64,000 bases of DNA, from assembly GCF_003945595.2 (NCBI RefSeq), contig NW_024104362.1, positions 868,001 through 932,000 of the forward strand, read 5' to 3'. A model generated the notes under the pieces. It was not told the origin of the DNA, did no database searches, and saw nothing but the letters and a program-made list of their open reading frames with translations. Of this stretch, positions 43,101 through 58,100 are shown in pieces; position 1 is the first letter of the stretch; every line of letters begins with the position of its first letter. Both the position numbers and the translations under genes were made by a program. This stretch comes from Pipra filicauda (lineage: Eukaryota; Chordata; Aves; Passeriformes; Pipridae).

Positions 43101-46100
43101 AAGGCATAAATATTTCCTGCTATACCTGAAGAGTAGCCAGGACAAGCTGCCAAGATGTACCAAGAACAGCTCCATGGAAGTGAGCTAAGTTGAGTAATGT
43201 CCTCATACACTGGATATTTTTTGACGTCAACTAGAAAAAAAAAAACAACAACCAACCAATCCACCACACAATTTTTTATCATTCCACAATGACAGTGTTT
43301 CTAGCAATCTTCCAGTTTTTACTAAGTAGCTTAAAGACTACATTTTGTTTGCACTGGAACAATGTATCTTTTTTAGAAAGGTAGTTCAGTATCTCTCCTC
43401 TCAGTCTTATCCTGTTGAATATGAGTATTCGAATATTGCATCCAGCTCTGGGGTCCCCAGCACTGGAAGGACATTGACCTGTTGGAGCGAATCCAGAGGA
43501 GGCAACCAAGATGATCAGAGGGAAGGAGCACCTCTCCTATGTGGAAAGGCTGAGAAAATTGAGATTGCTCAGCCTGGAAAAGAGAAGGCTTTGGGGTGAC
43601 TTAATTGCAGCCTTCCAGTACCTGAAGGGAACTTACAGGAGAGATGGGGCAAGACTATTTAAAAGAGCATGTGGTGATCGGAAAAAGGGGGAATGGGTTT
43701 AAATTGAAAGAAAGTAGGTTTAGATCAGATATTCGGAAAAAATTCTTTACTGTGAGGGTGGTGAGGCACTGGAACAGGCTGCCCAGGGAAGTTGTGGATT
43801 CCCCATCCCTGGAAGTGTTCAAAACCAGGTTGGATGGGGCTCTGAGCAACCTGGTCTAGTGCAAGGTGTCCCTGCCCACGACACGAGGGTTGGAACAAGA
43901 TGATCTTTAAGGTCCATTCCAGCCCAAACCATTCTGATTCCATGATCTGATCGCTGCCCTCTTCTCCCAGTTTCACATTATTATCAAAGACACAAGTTCA
44001 AGTGCTCCAGCTTAATTGCGTCTTCTCCATAAAATCAGTCTATTTTAAAAAAAAAAAATAAGTAAGGCCTTCCCGCACAGGCCCATAACAGAGCTATGAT
44101 CTAGGGTTTTCCAAACAGAATGGGTGGGAGCTTCTGAGCTAAAAGTCGGGGAAAAAAAAAAAAAAAGGAGTAAGACTTCTTTGCAGTTAGGGAACTTTGG
44201 TGTCCTGGGCTGTCCCAAATTAAAACCTTAGGATAATAGTTCAGATGACCATTATTTGTAAGAATGCTGTTTATCTGTAGCCTATTTTTGAGACACATTG
44301 AGATGCAGAAAGAAGCAGTTAAGCAGGATAAGATCACTTACAGGTTGTACTTACCATTACTGTTCCCTGTGGCTGAAGAGCTAAGGGTTGCCCTACTGCT
44401 ACAACTTGCTGATGAGACTCACTTGAGGGACTAATCATTTGAACATTCTGTCCCTGAATGGAATATGCTATAAGAAAATTGAAAAGAAAAAAAAAAATCT
44501 AAATTTAAAATCCAGTACTACTTGTAGTAACAATCACCTTCTGGCAAATACGCTCCAGAGAATTTTTTTCACAGTATTAGCTTTAAGGTAGCTCACTTTG
44601 AGACCTTTAGTTATATTTAGATTATTATGTCATTGCCTTACAGAGTTAAAGAACCTGCAATTACTCCCTGTCTCTAACTATTAGACATTGCTTGCAAAAC
44701 ATTAATATATTTTATGTTAAGACTGAAATATTTATGCTTAAGATACGAGCATTAGACTCAAGTCAGCTATTGGTAGTAACTGTGGGTAAACGGTATCACT
44801 GTGTGCTACCAGTGTACTAGTGCACTCAGAAAACAAGGGTGTCATAAATACTATGCCATGATGTTTTTCCAATATAGGACTTCAGGACACCCATTTTATA
44901 ACTCACCTGTAAAAAGAAGGACAACCTATATATATAACTTAAGTTCTCTGCTTTGTTTCCAGCAGATATTTGTGTGGCTCAGTCATGCATACATCTTCAC
45001 AGACTAGGATCTAATAATACACTTAGTTAGTGGATTGGACTGAAGTAAAGGTGCTGGTCCTTGTTCCCAGCCTAAGGTAGTTTTGTTCTATATTAAGAGG
45101 TCTAATGCTAGATCCATCTTGTATATTTTTCAGGTAGTTGCATTTCTCAGTAAACAGTAATTCATTTTCAAAATTTGAAAGAGTACATCCTCAGCTGGCA
45201 TATCTCATGAATTACAACATTCTCTCAACGTGTGGAAAGCATCAATTCAACTTTCTGTAAGCTGAATAGAGCCCAGTACTTAGATCTTCCACTTATGCAG
45301 TAAGTACTAACATCACTAGACAACTGTAGAAAACATTGTAGCACACCATAAATGCAAGATGTTCTAGCCAAAGCTTTAGTACACAAGCTGCCCAGAGACC
45401 TCTTCAGATTTTGGATGCCTTAATTAGATATCCCAGCAGATCTTTAGCACGGTAGACGGATCCTTACAATTCTGACATACCCTAAGCATTCAGGAAGTTT
45501 TAGGTTGACTAGAATGATACTCAGCAGATGCTGCAAGACTAACCGGGAAACCCAAGTCCTGTCTGAGGATTCTTACATACTTTATTATAGCCAAATACTA
45601 AAGTTGCGTATCTTTGGAATCACATCCTGAAAAAAACTGGGTTTAGAGGACAGTACATGGAAACACAATTAAGGAAAATTTCTGTATTTACATTTGCTGG
45701 ATAGAGCTGCAGTTGTGCTGTTTAATACAGTAAGGGCATAGTGAGGAGGCAAGGATCCTTTGCAAATGGCAGTGATAAAGGCATCTCTTGATGTTACAAG
45801 ACCCAGTCTTCCACAAAGTGCAGCCATGGTCAATTCTGCTTTTAGAATATTTTCAGTGGCAGCTTCATCAGTACTGAAAGAGTACACATTGTTCAGCAAG
45901 AATTAATCCAGAGCACAGAAGCAAGTAGGTAACCAAAATCAAAAGCCCTGAGAACATACACTTTAAACCTGTCAACACTATAAATACTGAAGAGTAAGCA
46001 TAACCAATCAACAAAATTCTTCAGAATCATTTCTTATAAAATTGGACTTTAGTTCTCAGAGACTTGGTAAAGGACCCTATGAGGAGGTATTTAAAACTAC

Positions 46101-49100
46101 TTTCAGAAAAAGATGTTTTATAACAAAAGGCTCTTTGAAGGAGACAATTAATTTACCATAGTTGTTACCTAGTAAATAGTTTTTCCACTTAAAAGATTAG
46201 ATAGTACTAACAAGTACCAAGACATTACTTAATCTCTTACCTACAGTAATTAGGACATGGAATCACGTCAAAGTAAAAAGAAATAAAGATCATTTAAATA
46301 CAAGTCTTCAAAAACGCAATTAATTGTTCTTTATTGAAATGCATTAAAGGTTGATGCTAGACGTCTGGAGACTTCTGTATCATTTACTCACTCAGTCTAA
46401 GCCACAAACCTGACTGCTCAGGTGCCATGAACGGCACTTATAGCTGACAACTGTCAACTTGGCCAATATCAAAAGCCATTTCAAAATAAAGCTTGGAATG
46501 TCATCTTAGAAAAATCAAGATAAATGAAAGACCAGATACCTTGCATCAAGTAGGAGGGATAAAGCAGCCAGAAGACCACACCAACAAGCATTCACCATTT
46601 CTTCCCAGACAGCTCTGCTAACTTAAAAGAAATACATAAACTTTTTTATAGCAGAAACACAGTATTTCCCTTAATAACTTTCAATTATATCACAAACAAA
46701 ATGCTTGCTTGCTGCTGAATCTTTTAATGTGTGTTTTTATATGTATGTTTACACAGACACATATATGTGTATACAGAAACACACTCACACCAGTAGAACT
46801 TCAACACCTGCATTTAAAGTAACATTCTTAAAGCAAGAAATGTCAAGGCATTGCTTATTCTAAACTGCACCAAAAAAAAAAAAAAAACCAAACCAAAAAA
46901 CAAAGCAACTTATGAAGGTGTATATATAAGCATTTTTAATCTTTTTCTATAAAGATAAACTTTCAGAAGTGCAAAAATGAGGGACAAGAAACACACTAAA
47001 ATTTTTCAGTGAAGGAAAAATACTCTCCCCTGGTACTCATAATTCTCCATTTCTGTTTTCCATTTCTTTTATTTAATAGGGAAGAAGTATTGGTCTAGCA
47101 GACGGGTAGCTGCTTATACCATTTCCACATGTCCCTCTCCACCCGGCCGTGACAAGTCCCAGGGCTGAGCCGGCACTGCTGCAGCACCATGGAGAGCTCC
47201 CCACGCCCGAGGCACCAGGACAAGCCCCTCTCTTTCTCTCTCGTCTCCCTTCGGCAGCCCCAGTGCCTGGGCTCGAACTTCAGCCCTACAGTCTTGGCTT
47301 CCTCGTGCACAAGCCAAACTCAGCTCTTCGACCACAAGCCCTTCTGTACGTACAGACCCCTATACAGACTTGTCATATGTTGCACAAATAGAATCCTCAG
47401 TTCATATCAGTTCTGCTTTTAAAGAAGTTCTTCCCTAAATGCTTCAATCTTTCCTGAAATCTCTCCATTAAAATGCTTATTGTTCTTTTTATCTTGTTAC
47501 TAGAAATACATTTGTCTTCTAATGTGGACGTAAGTGCCCCCTTTTTGTCAGTCAGGTTGTCTCTTGTGACCTTGGATCTCAGTATTAAGCAGAAATTAAG
47601 GGCACGGGAAGGTAGAATAGTATTTCTGTCAAACACAATGCCTATTACCCCTCCCTCGCATCCCACCTACCTACACATAAAACAGTATTAATAGACCATA
47701 AGGAATCTGTGACTAAGGTGCTATAGAACAGAAGCAGAACATAGTCAATTTTTTTTAATAGGCTACTGATGTTCCATTATAAAAAAAATAAAAAAGCAAA
47801 CCAAAACCACTTCATTAAAAGTTTTTATACACAAATAAGAAACACTAAATTTAAGCAACAAAGCATGAACTTTAAAATCCTTCTTTCTGTAGAAATGTTG
47901 TATTTTATATAGCGTTTGAATTTTCAAATACCTAGTTCTTTCTCTGATTGATCAGAAAGAGACTGCAAATCTTGCTGCTCTGAAGACTGCGCCGGTAATG
48001 AAGTTGTCTCTGCTGTGGTTGGAGTGACTGTTTCTGTGTCTCCCAGCTCTCCTTCAATCATGGTAGTGATACCACGGACAAGATCCAGTAAACAGTGAAA
48101 TGCCACCGACATGGCATAGCCTTCAGGGATTGTAGGTGGCTCCACTTTGTCCAGCATTTCCAAACTAAAAAAATTGAAAACATGACAAGTAAGTGTGTAG
48201 CAATACCATTGTTTTTAACAACAATAATAAAAAACAAGGTTCCAAATGAATGTTAAGTACAAACAGGCCCCAATTACCATCCTTCAAGATTTACAGTAAC
48301 TCAAGGAAAAAAGAAAACCTTAAGTCATTGAGTAAAAGATTAAAGGAGTCACTAAATAAAACAGTAACTGAAAGGGTACATACACACTGAGTAGAGAACC
48401 GCAAATAAATATATTTTAAAATGAACACTTACAAGCAAGCATCACTGAATGAATAATTCTACTTGTATTTTTATTTTTCTCTAAAGCCACTGCAACAGAA
48501 CCTATTCAGAATACAAGTACATAGGAGAAACAGAAGAAATACATCATAAAGTCATGACAGTGTGAACATAGTTATAGCCAATTGAGAACAAGTCAGACGT
48601 TCCATTATCATTAAGTCAATATGATTGGAAAAGCTTGTAATAGCTATTATTATAGCTATAGATATTACAGGGCCAAATATTCCTCACCTACATGCACAAA
48701 TAAACAATGGAAGTTTTTTGTACGAAGAGGAAATATCTACATGATTCACTCCTGAAAAGCATATAAATAAAACATCTACGCTGGAACTACAGCCTCACTG
48801 CCACTTTTCTTCATCTTTTACCTTAAAAGCACATAAAGTACTGCTGACTTACAAATCTAACAGGAAAAGATTGTAGCTGACAGCAGCAGAATCTGCACAA
48901 GTAGAGACAGGCCATTACCTGCTATCTCAACCACCATTTCATTATCCTACAAACTACTCTTAAATAGCTAATACTCCAGCTAAAATAGGCCAAAGATACT
49001 TTTACACTGTAGTGTCACCATTCTTTTCTGCACAAAGGATTATTCTTTCTCTCAAACACGCAACACTTCAGTTATCACCTCTAATTTCCTAAAGATAGCT

Positions 49101-52100
49101 GTCTCAGATACCTGGGAACACAAGCACTACAGGTAAATCAAATGGTCAGCTCTCGTTATATACAAGTAAGAGTGAACGTATATACAGGTCTAATTAAAAT
49201 TATTAATGGGTTTTATAGTTACAAACTATTTGTGACATAGAGATCACATTCTCTTACTTTCAAAGACAAGAAATTCTAACTTCTAAATAAATTACAGTTA
49301 CATGTCAATGGCCACGAAAAATCTTGAACAGTCTGTCTAGTCCTCTTAAAAACACTTACTTCCTCATGTGAAGAGGCATAGTGGTCTGGGAGGAGACATT
49401 GTGTAAAAGTATAAGGTGTGGCCATTGTATGAAAATCTAATAGTAGCAGAAGAGAATCAGTGATAGGATGACCCAAACTTACAGTTACAGCAAGTCATCT
49501 CCTTACATGCAGGGTCTATAGACAAAAGTACAAGATAGGGGAAAAAACTGCTGACCAGACATGCTTATGACAACTCCATAATCTTATACAGAAGAAAAAA
49601 ACCCGCAAAAATTATGCACAGGAAATCATGGAGCCATTTGAGGTATCCAAAAGTAAAAGAAGCAAGCTCAGAGCAGGATACGAGATTATGATGGTGGCCA
49701 GAAGGTTCTTGAGCCAATTAAGAACAGAAAGAAAGAAGACAAGGAAGAAAATCAGGAGGTTGTAGTAGCTGACCAAATTGAAAATTTGTATTTCCTGAGA
49801 ACAGACAGGTAACCTAAAACAACATTCATGGCCACTGCTGGAACAAAAAGTCAAGTTGACACATACATTTTAACTACTGAAATCTGAAGACGAATTTTTC
49901 CTTCTGTGTGTCAACGGCAGAAAAAGGAGCTTCTACCCTAAAAAATACTAAGATCCAGGCTACTTGCAGGTTTCACTGAATTTCAGTATGCCAAAATTTC
50001 GTGGTATACAAGTAACTTAAAGTTTGGAAGATATTAGTCATCAATGGTCACGACTGACATGAAAAAACTTTCACTATTTCAAAAGTAACATAGTATTCAC
50101 AGCTTTAAATTGAGAACACCATCTCCATTATACAAAGTCATGACAAAATAACTGGTCATTCTAAGAAGCATTCAGAGTCTAACCTTGGTATATAGGTCAA
50201 CATATTGTTCGAAATGACAACCTGGCCAATATCCACCATAATATCCTGCTCAATAAAAACTGCAAATACAGTAAAGCTGGTGTAAGAAAGCTATTTTTCA
50301 CTCCCATTATTCCCATTTGCTTAATGCCCCTAATGTTTGCCATTACACATTGCAGCAACAGATATTCCAAAATTGTTACATACTACAGTGAGGCCTAGAA
50401 GTGAAGAGTTATTACAGAAACAGTAGGGGGGCAGAAATCAACAGATGCTAAAGCCATAGGGGACATTTGAATCAGAATCCAGGGCATTGAGACAAAACAG
50501 CAAAAAATCAGAACACCTCATGGCACCAACAAAAAGAAAATTATTAATATACCTCAATGCCAGAGAAACAAAGACCTCAATACTCACTAGTAAAAAACCC
50601 CTTAAATATCAAGTTAAAAATTAATTATATATATGTTATATACATTTTCAAAAGGATAGAGGTACTTACTATGTAGCTTTAGCGCTGCCTTGTACTGTTA
50701 CATTCAGGATGGGTATCCAAGTGCCTCTGTACTCAAAGGCAGGTAATACAGTTGCACCTCCTCCCATTCCTAGCACTCCTGGGTTAGTCTGTGCTGAGCC
50801 AGTATTCCCTGATGCATTGCTTCCTGTTCAGAAAAACAAAGTGATAAAAGGAACCAATCTCATTTTAGTGATCAGCAAACATCCTCTTTCTACATTTAAT
50901 TTTGAGACACCAGGAGTAATCTGAAGACACCCTGTTCAATAATGAAAACCACCACCAACACAAAAAACTATTTCTGAGCTCCCTCTGCTGTCTAAAACAT
51001 GATCATATGTGCAGCTCATGGATGCCAATTGCCTAATTTTCAGTCGGAATAAAATGTTTCTGTGAAAGGTATAGCAACGTACATAACAATCTGTGAATTA
51101 ATCAAACTTACATAGTCTCGATAAAACAATATATATTTTAGTGAAGAGTCAGACAGATATTTGAAAGTTAAGGATTATTTGAATAGTTGACCTAGAACTC
51201 TATAATCGGAAAAAGAGGTTAATTATTCCAAGAACAAACTTTCAAGATTTCAGAAATGCAAAAGCCACAAGAAGGGTCGAAGAGAATGGCAACATTTGAA
51301 TCTGTGCCATGCCAAGGTAGAATAAAACAAACTACATCAGGGAAGAACTGACAACATGCCTACCAACAGCTAGGAAGGAACAAATTTTGGTTCCAATTGA
51401 AGGAGCCAAAAAAAGAAAAAATTATAAAAGGAGAAAGAATGCTGCATATATACACTTCCTACATATAGGACATCTATACTTACTAGGGGTAGGTCCCACA
51501 AGTTCAGATTTTCTCTGTACATACAACAGGGAGAGAGGGCAGAGTCCCCAGGAAGGCGACTCACATTAGCACCTAATACATCAGTGTAACAGCCATTTTG
51601 GTGTGCTTGCTTTTAATACAGAGAGAGGCACTAAACTACTAATTTAGGCAATATGAATAGACAAAAGCTTATGCATACATTTTAATACAGCAAAACTTAA
51701 CAGATTTAAAATAAACCCATGCTGCTAAACAGAAATGGTTAACCAAACGCTGCCACTTAACACACAATTACACTGGTGTCATTTTCTGTGATCCCACTGA
51801 GCAGTCAGACATATACAACTATTTTCATACCAACATAACTCAAAGTGGTTGGTAAACTTTGCAGCAGTATCATAAAAGAGACACAAAACTGCAGTAGATG
51901 CAGCTTTCAACTTCTATCAAACAGCTACCTTGTTGCAAAACTGAGGCTCAAAAGCCAGGTATATAAAGTGTGTAAGTGTGTAAGTGTCCTGGTTGGATGG
52001 GGCTTTTGAGCATCCTGGTCTAGTGGAAGGTGTCCCTGCCCATGGCAGAGGGTTTCAAACTAAATCACCTTAAAGGTCTCTTCCAACCCAAACCATTCTA

Positions 52101-55100
52101 TGATTCTGTAAGACAGCCTGCTATGACAGGATTGTTGTTATAATCAGAAGACTCAGTTCTAAAATTACATTGACTTGATCTGCTCTTTGCATATTTGACC
52201 ATAGGAGGAAAAAAGGTAGAAAGACAAATGTATGAGAAAGTGACGTGAGAAACACTCATGCAGAAAAAAGAAATGAAAAGGTAAAGAAGAAAACAAACTG
52301 AAACTATAACCCAGTGAAACAGCAACAACACTAAGGGTATGACCCTACTGCAGTGCTGTTTCACATATGGCAAAATTTAGGTTTTCAGAATGAGTATTTT
52401 AGAATGCCTGCTCATATGTACATGGTACATGACGAAAAGTGCTTTTCTGGTTTATCCTAAATGAATTAAAGTAACCCAGAAATAATACTAATACAAGTCT
52501 TCCATCCGTTGCTGTACAGACAGCTATTGAACAACAGATACTGACACAAATTTCCTCATGCTATCACTGCTAACTCCAACATGGAATTCCAGCTTCATGA
52601 ATGAACCCTGAAAGTGTAAGTCTAAAACCAAACTCTTTCATGTTTCTTAATTTAATAGTACATACGATAGATAATAATTACACTTTGATTATCTGGTTTT
52701 TATACTGAAAGACACGATCAGAAATTATTTTTATGTTGTTTACTGCTGAGGAATCTGCTTCCAGAACCCCAAGAAGAAGCAGAGAGTCCTAACTTGGACA
52801 TAAACACCAGAAAAAGTATTAACAAAAGGATCATTTCTTATTAAAATAAAGATATACCCAGTGAAATGCTAAAACCCTGGCTGCAAGAAAAGACAATCAA
52901 GTTTAGTTTCATTGTGGTGTTTTCAGCTAAAAAAAGCAAAGATCATGAGTAAAATACACATTTTTCATTCTACCTCTTGGCTTCCTCAGTTCAGTTTTGA
53001 CCCTGAGCACCCAGAAGAATTAGCGACTGCCTCTCAGGAACACCCACTGTCTTACTACTTAAACTGCAGTCATAAATGACATCCCAGCGCAAGGAGACAG
53101 AAATCGGATAAATTTTTTTATAGTTAGAAATTAGAAACAACTCTTCATAATTTCCCTCAGAAAAGTTGTGAAACAAGGAGCTTGGTCGCTGTAGAAACAG
53201 GAACTAATGCACCAGCACTGTTCTGCCAACTGGGGGCTATGTCTTCCCCACAACACAGGTAGATAAAATCCCCTGTTGTACCAGACCTGAAAACAGTATT
53301 TTGTCTCAAGGTAGGTTTTCACCTCAATGAACATGGAAGCACAGAGTTGTACAATGTCAGATGTATGTACTGAATCAAACCAGAATTTATTATTACAAGA
53401 AAATGATGGAAAAATAAACTGACAGTAAGGACAAGGCTTTACCAGTTTGGTTTGGTGTTGTTGATGTGTTCCCTGTGCTTGGTACAAGAAATAGTGACTG
53501 GATGAAGGACCCCAATGCATTCACAATATCACGGAAAACTTTAGTGGAATGTTGCTTCATATCATACGATTGACAAAAGGACCTAGAAAATATTTTATAA
53601 AATAGAAAGTATTGACAAATTGCAGACTAAAAGCATTTTTAACAGCAACTTCACCCACGCACACACTCCATTCTGTAGACTAAATGCATATTTTAATGGC
53701 AAATATTTAGGTAAACACTAATATTTAATTTTAGGTGAAAGTTCCTTTGACACTGGTAAGATAGAGAGGGTTTGGGATACTCAACTATAATTCAGCCCTT
53801 CCTAGATAATAAGCACTGCATAACGCATCAAAAGAATTATCATGAAGAGCTTATTGCATCTAAGTTTCTACAATTTTTACAATATTTACAACGTTTTAGG
53901 AAGCATTTGCTATTAGAGAAAAATAGAAATATTTTTAACATTTTATATAAAAGTGAAACTCAATATATTTAATACCTTAATAGCTGAGGCTGCACACAAA
54001 GCCTGTGAATAGATTCTACTGCAACAGCTCTTAGCCACTGTGGTTTGTCTGCATCCAGAAACTTAACCAGCAATGACAGAAAGATTTCACATTCTGTTAC
54101 CTAGAAGATATAGTTTATAGTAATTAAATCAAAAGAAAATGCTCCTACAAAGTATTTTCTAAAAAAATCTTCACTTTCATCCTAGGAGTCCTATCACAGT
54201 AAGTTGTGTACAGGATCTAAAAAATCTATTGAACATGTATTTACTCAAAATGGTATCAAAAAAATACCTAATAATTATAGGTATTACTTTTAACAAGCTA
54301 AAACCACAATATGCAATTGTACTGACAGAGTTAAATTCCTCACAGACATTGTAATAAAGCTCATACATTTGCTACAGTAAACAAATGAAACAGAAAAATG
54401 TCTTTTTTAACAAATATCTAAAATTTGGGAGGTAAGAACAGCTGAACATGTGTTTTTTACACACATTCTGTAAACAGCTTTAGCAACTCAAGTCAAAAGC
54501 CTTATATAAGGTATTAACAAGGTACAGTAATCATCACTGTCTAAAGCCAGGCAAACAACAGAAGATCAAGAGGTTCTCAAAACCTGAAAGGCAGTTAAGT
54601 ACAGAAAAAACAACAGCTAATCTACTAGGAAATTCATACAAGTCCATGTTTAATAAAATCATACATTTAGAATATATGTTAAAAAAAATACATCTAAGAG
54701 GAAAAGAATATTTAGGCTTTTCTTCCCTCAGAATAAGTCAACAGTTCCCAAGAACTAATCAATACTATTACTGACCACAGTACCGGCAAATACATAGAAA
54801 ACCAGAATTGTATAATGAAAATTAGCATATTCTTACCAGTAAACTGTAAAACTGTTTAATCAAAACAGAAACTACTCTCAGCAAACGCATACAGATGGGG
54901 AAGTATGGTTTTTCCACTGGTGCTGGGGAAGATGACGTGCTGGAACCTTGCCTGAATTTGATATTTGGGGAGAAGAGCTTTATAACTAGGGGGCATACCC
55001 TTTCTTTAAGAAGAAAACTGAATTCCTGATGCTGAAAAAGGAAACAGAACAAGTTATAAGCAGATATTCTTTAACTGCTACCCATAACTCTCTGATTATG

Positions 55101-58100
55101 CATCTTATTTACATTTACTGTAAAGATCAAGCAGTCCAAAGTCCTGTAAATCTCGGTATAAATTACATACTCAGGAAATGAAAAGGAAGAATTGCAGACA
55201 CCATTGTAAAACTACCAAAAAGTATGGTGAAATGACAATGGTCAGGCTCATACTATGTACCCTTCCTGTTCTATTTTGCAAGTTGAAATAGGCTGCTAAT
55301 ACACCACTTATTAGGTATCTAAGTTTTTATTTTAGCTACTATCTGCTAAAACATGTTACTGTAGGATCATGGTGTATTTATATGTAGTAGATAAGTGCAA
55401 TTTACAGACATGATTCTTACTTTACAAGTGGGGTAAGGTTAATGTTTTCATAGAAATAACAACACCTAAAGTTACAGAGCTGTCATAAGTCAGGCAAGAT
55501 AAGAAAATACATCTTTGGAGGAAATATAAATGGCAAAACAAAAAGTGAAACAGAGTAAATCGTGCTCTACAAAATGCACACAGTGTTTGGGAATAGAAAA
55601 ACATGGTCAAAAAAAATTGAGAACTTTCCTATTACCAAAAAAAAAATCTGTAAAAGCTACAAGTCCTTCTGAACAATAGTATTCACGCTAAACTAAAGAG
55701 CAGTTAAGGAAATGTAAATTTTACTACCTATGTCAACAAGTCTTTCTGTTTTCCCCCCCAAGAACTACTCACTTGTAAAAACACTTGTGGAAAGTCATTG
55801 AGGACTGACTCAAGAAGTTCGAGGCCAAATGTCCGGGTCATTTCTGTCATACCCACAAGCCAGTAAGGAGCATCGGCATTAACTAACTGACAAAGATCCT
55901 TAGAAAGAAACACAGTAACATTTACAATCTCTGTACCATTCTGTACCAGCAAAGTTTCCCGAGTTAATAACAAAATCTACACACTCTCCCTCTTTTGTAA
56001 TGATTAATTTTCCAATTTCAAAATAATTTTTCCTCAAATATTTCTTTACGTAAATTATAAAGCAAAGAAAACTTTTAAAAGAAATTTTAAACTTTGCTAG
56101 TATCCTTGTAGCAAGTCTGTTCATTCTTGCCCTCAAAAATATCTCACGACCAGTGAATTTGCTAAGTCAAGAAGATTTTTATTGGTGTGATGAATACAAC
56201 TACTACTTTTCATTATATACTTGCCTTTAATGTACAACACCAAGCATAAGAAACAGGACTGAACTGTAATAGCACTATTTGGCTCACATAAATAAGAATC
56301 TCGAGCTTAATACAGACATGCATGCCTAGCTATTATTTAAGATTTATAGTAAAATGTTTTCCAAGGCCACCATGATAATTTCCAATCATCACCAATTACA
56401 GTAAATACACATAAGAAAGCCCAAGGCTCTGGTCAAGGACCTTGTCAATATGTCAACAGCAAATTTTTGAAATTCCTTGGAGATGTAGAAGCACCAAATC
56501 TTAACAGCAAATATATGCTTCCCAACTACCTGAAAAAGCATGTATGCATCCTTAGCACATGGTTTCAGTGTACTGACAGATCTTCTGTTACTATTTCCTT
56601 GAACTGCAACTGGCTGGTCAATAATATCTGTCCAAAAAAAAACCAAAACAAAGTTTTGTGAACAAAGGAACCGTTGAAAATCAAGCATGTAATCAGTGGT
56701 CTTACAAAAAGATTCAAAGAGAATGGCTAGGTAATTCTTCTCCAACTTATCATGTCTATGAAAATGAACACTAGATTGGCTACTAGAGATCAATACCAAG
56801 CACTTCTTTCCAATAAATGTTCTCTTCAAACAGGACTGCCTGTATAGCACTATTTGGCTCACATAAATAAGAATCTCGAGCTCACCTCAAATCTCTGCAC
56901 AGCCTAACTTGCTAAGACCAGTTCTCACAGCTTAGAAAAAATGTTTTCCAAGGCCACCATGATAATTTCCAATCATCACCAATTACAGTAAATACACATA
57001 AGAAAGCCCAAGGCTCTGGTCAAGGACCTTGTCAATATGTCAACAGCAAATTTTTGAAATTCCTTGGAGATGTAGAAGCACCAAATCTTAACAGCAAATA
57101 TATGCTTCCCAACTACCTGAAAAAGCATGTATGCATCCTTAGCACATGGTTTCAGTGTACTGACAGATCTTCTGTTACTATTTCCTTGAACTGCAACTGG
57201 CTGGTCAATAATATCTGTCCAAAAAAAAACCAAAACAAAGCTTTGTGAACAAAGGAACCGTTGAAAATCAAGCATGTAATCAGTGGTCTTACAAAAAGAT
57301 TCAAAGAGAATGGCTAGGTAATTCTTCTCCAACTTATCATGTCTATGAAAATGAACACTAGATTGGCTACTAGAGATCAATACCAAGCACTTCTTTCCAA
57401 TAAATGTTCTCTTCAAAACTACTACTGCCATGTATTTCACTCAGCAATCTAAGGTACCTTCATCTTAAATGACACCCTCACCTCAAATCTCTTCACAGTA
57501 CTAACTTGAAGACCAGTTCTCACAGCTTGAAAAAAAAATCTGGATTTTTATATATTGCTGTACTGACTTGACAGACACAATGTCTGATGACTTCATCTCC
57601 TTTAAATACAAGTAAAGGACAGTTAAAATTAACCATGTCTGTGATTTTTTTTTAATAACATTTATAGACATTTTATTACTTCTTTATCTGAAAGAGAAAC
57701 ATCTGATGGATCAAAAAAACAGGTCAATAAAAGCAAGCTGAGTAGGCAGTATGCCCACCTTTATATCGCTCATCTTCAGCAACCACTCTCTCAAATACAA
57801 CAGTAACCACCTGCCGCACTGTAGCTGCCGCGGTGTTATTTGTGATATTATCTTTTGTGAAGTGCAATCGAAAGCAAAGTACAATTGCCTGAAAGGAAAA
57901 AAAAATAGGAAAAAAATCACCTTACAAGAATATATTTAATCTTTTAGCTAAGAGTCAAGACGGTTGATTGACTGAGGAATGCTTTCCACTACAGTTTGTC
58001 AAAAGGTTGCCTAAAAAAAGATAATTTTAATAATGTTAAATTTGAAGAACCAGAGTAAGTTCTACAGATTACTCTAGCCAAAAAACTCTTTAGTAATACT

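Noticed and set aside
43345..43859. Host protein-coding gene from plus-strand frames of 84, 63 and 71 codons
   Set aside because: Same reason: CR1 ORF2 C-terminal fragments in two frames.
52991..53520. Extended MON2 exon 8 or separate 129-codon gene
   Set aside because: The frame runs past a good GT donor at 53442. Residues beyond it do not match the family, and the next true exon (9) joins in phase.
56389..57440. Two separate minus-strand genes of 157 and 154 codons
   Set aside because: Both frames are read-through of intron sequence around the duplicated exon 4. Only the 33-residue core matches MON2, and clean splice sites bound it.
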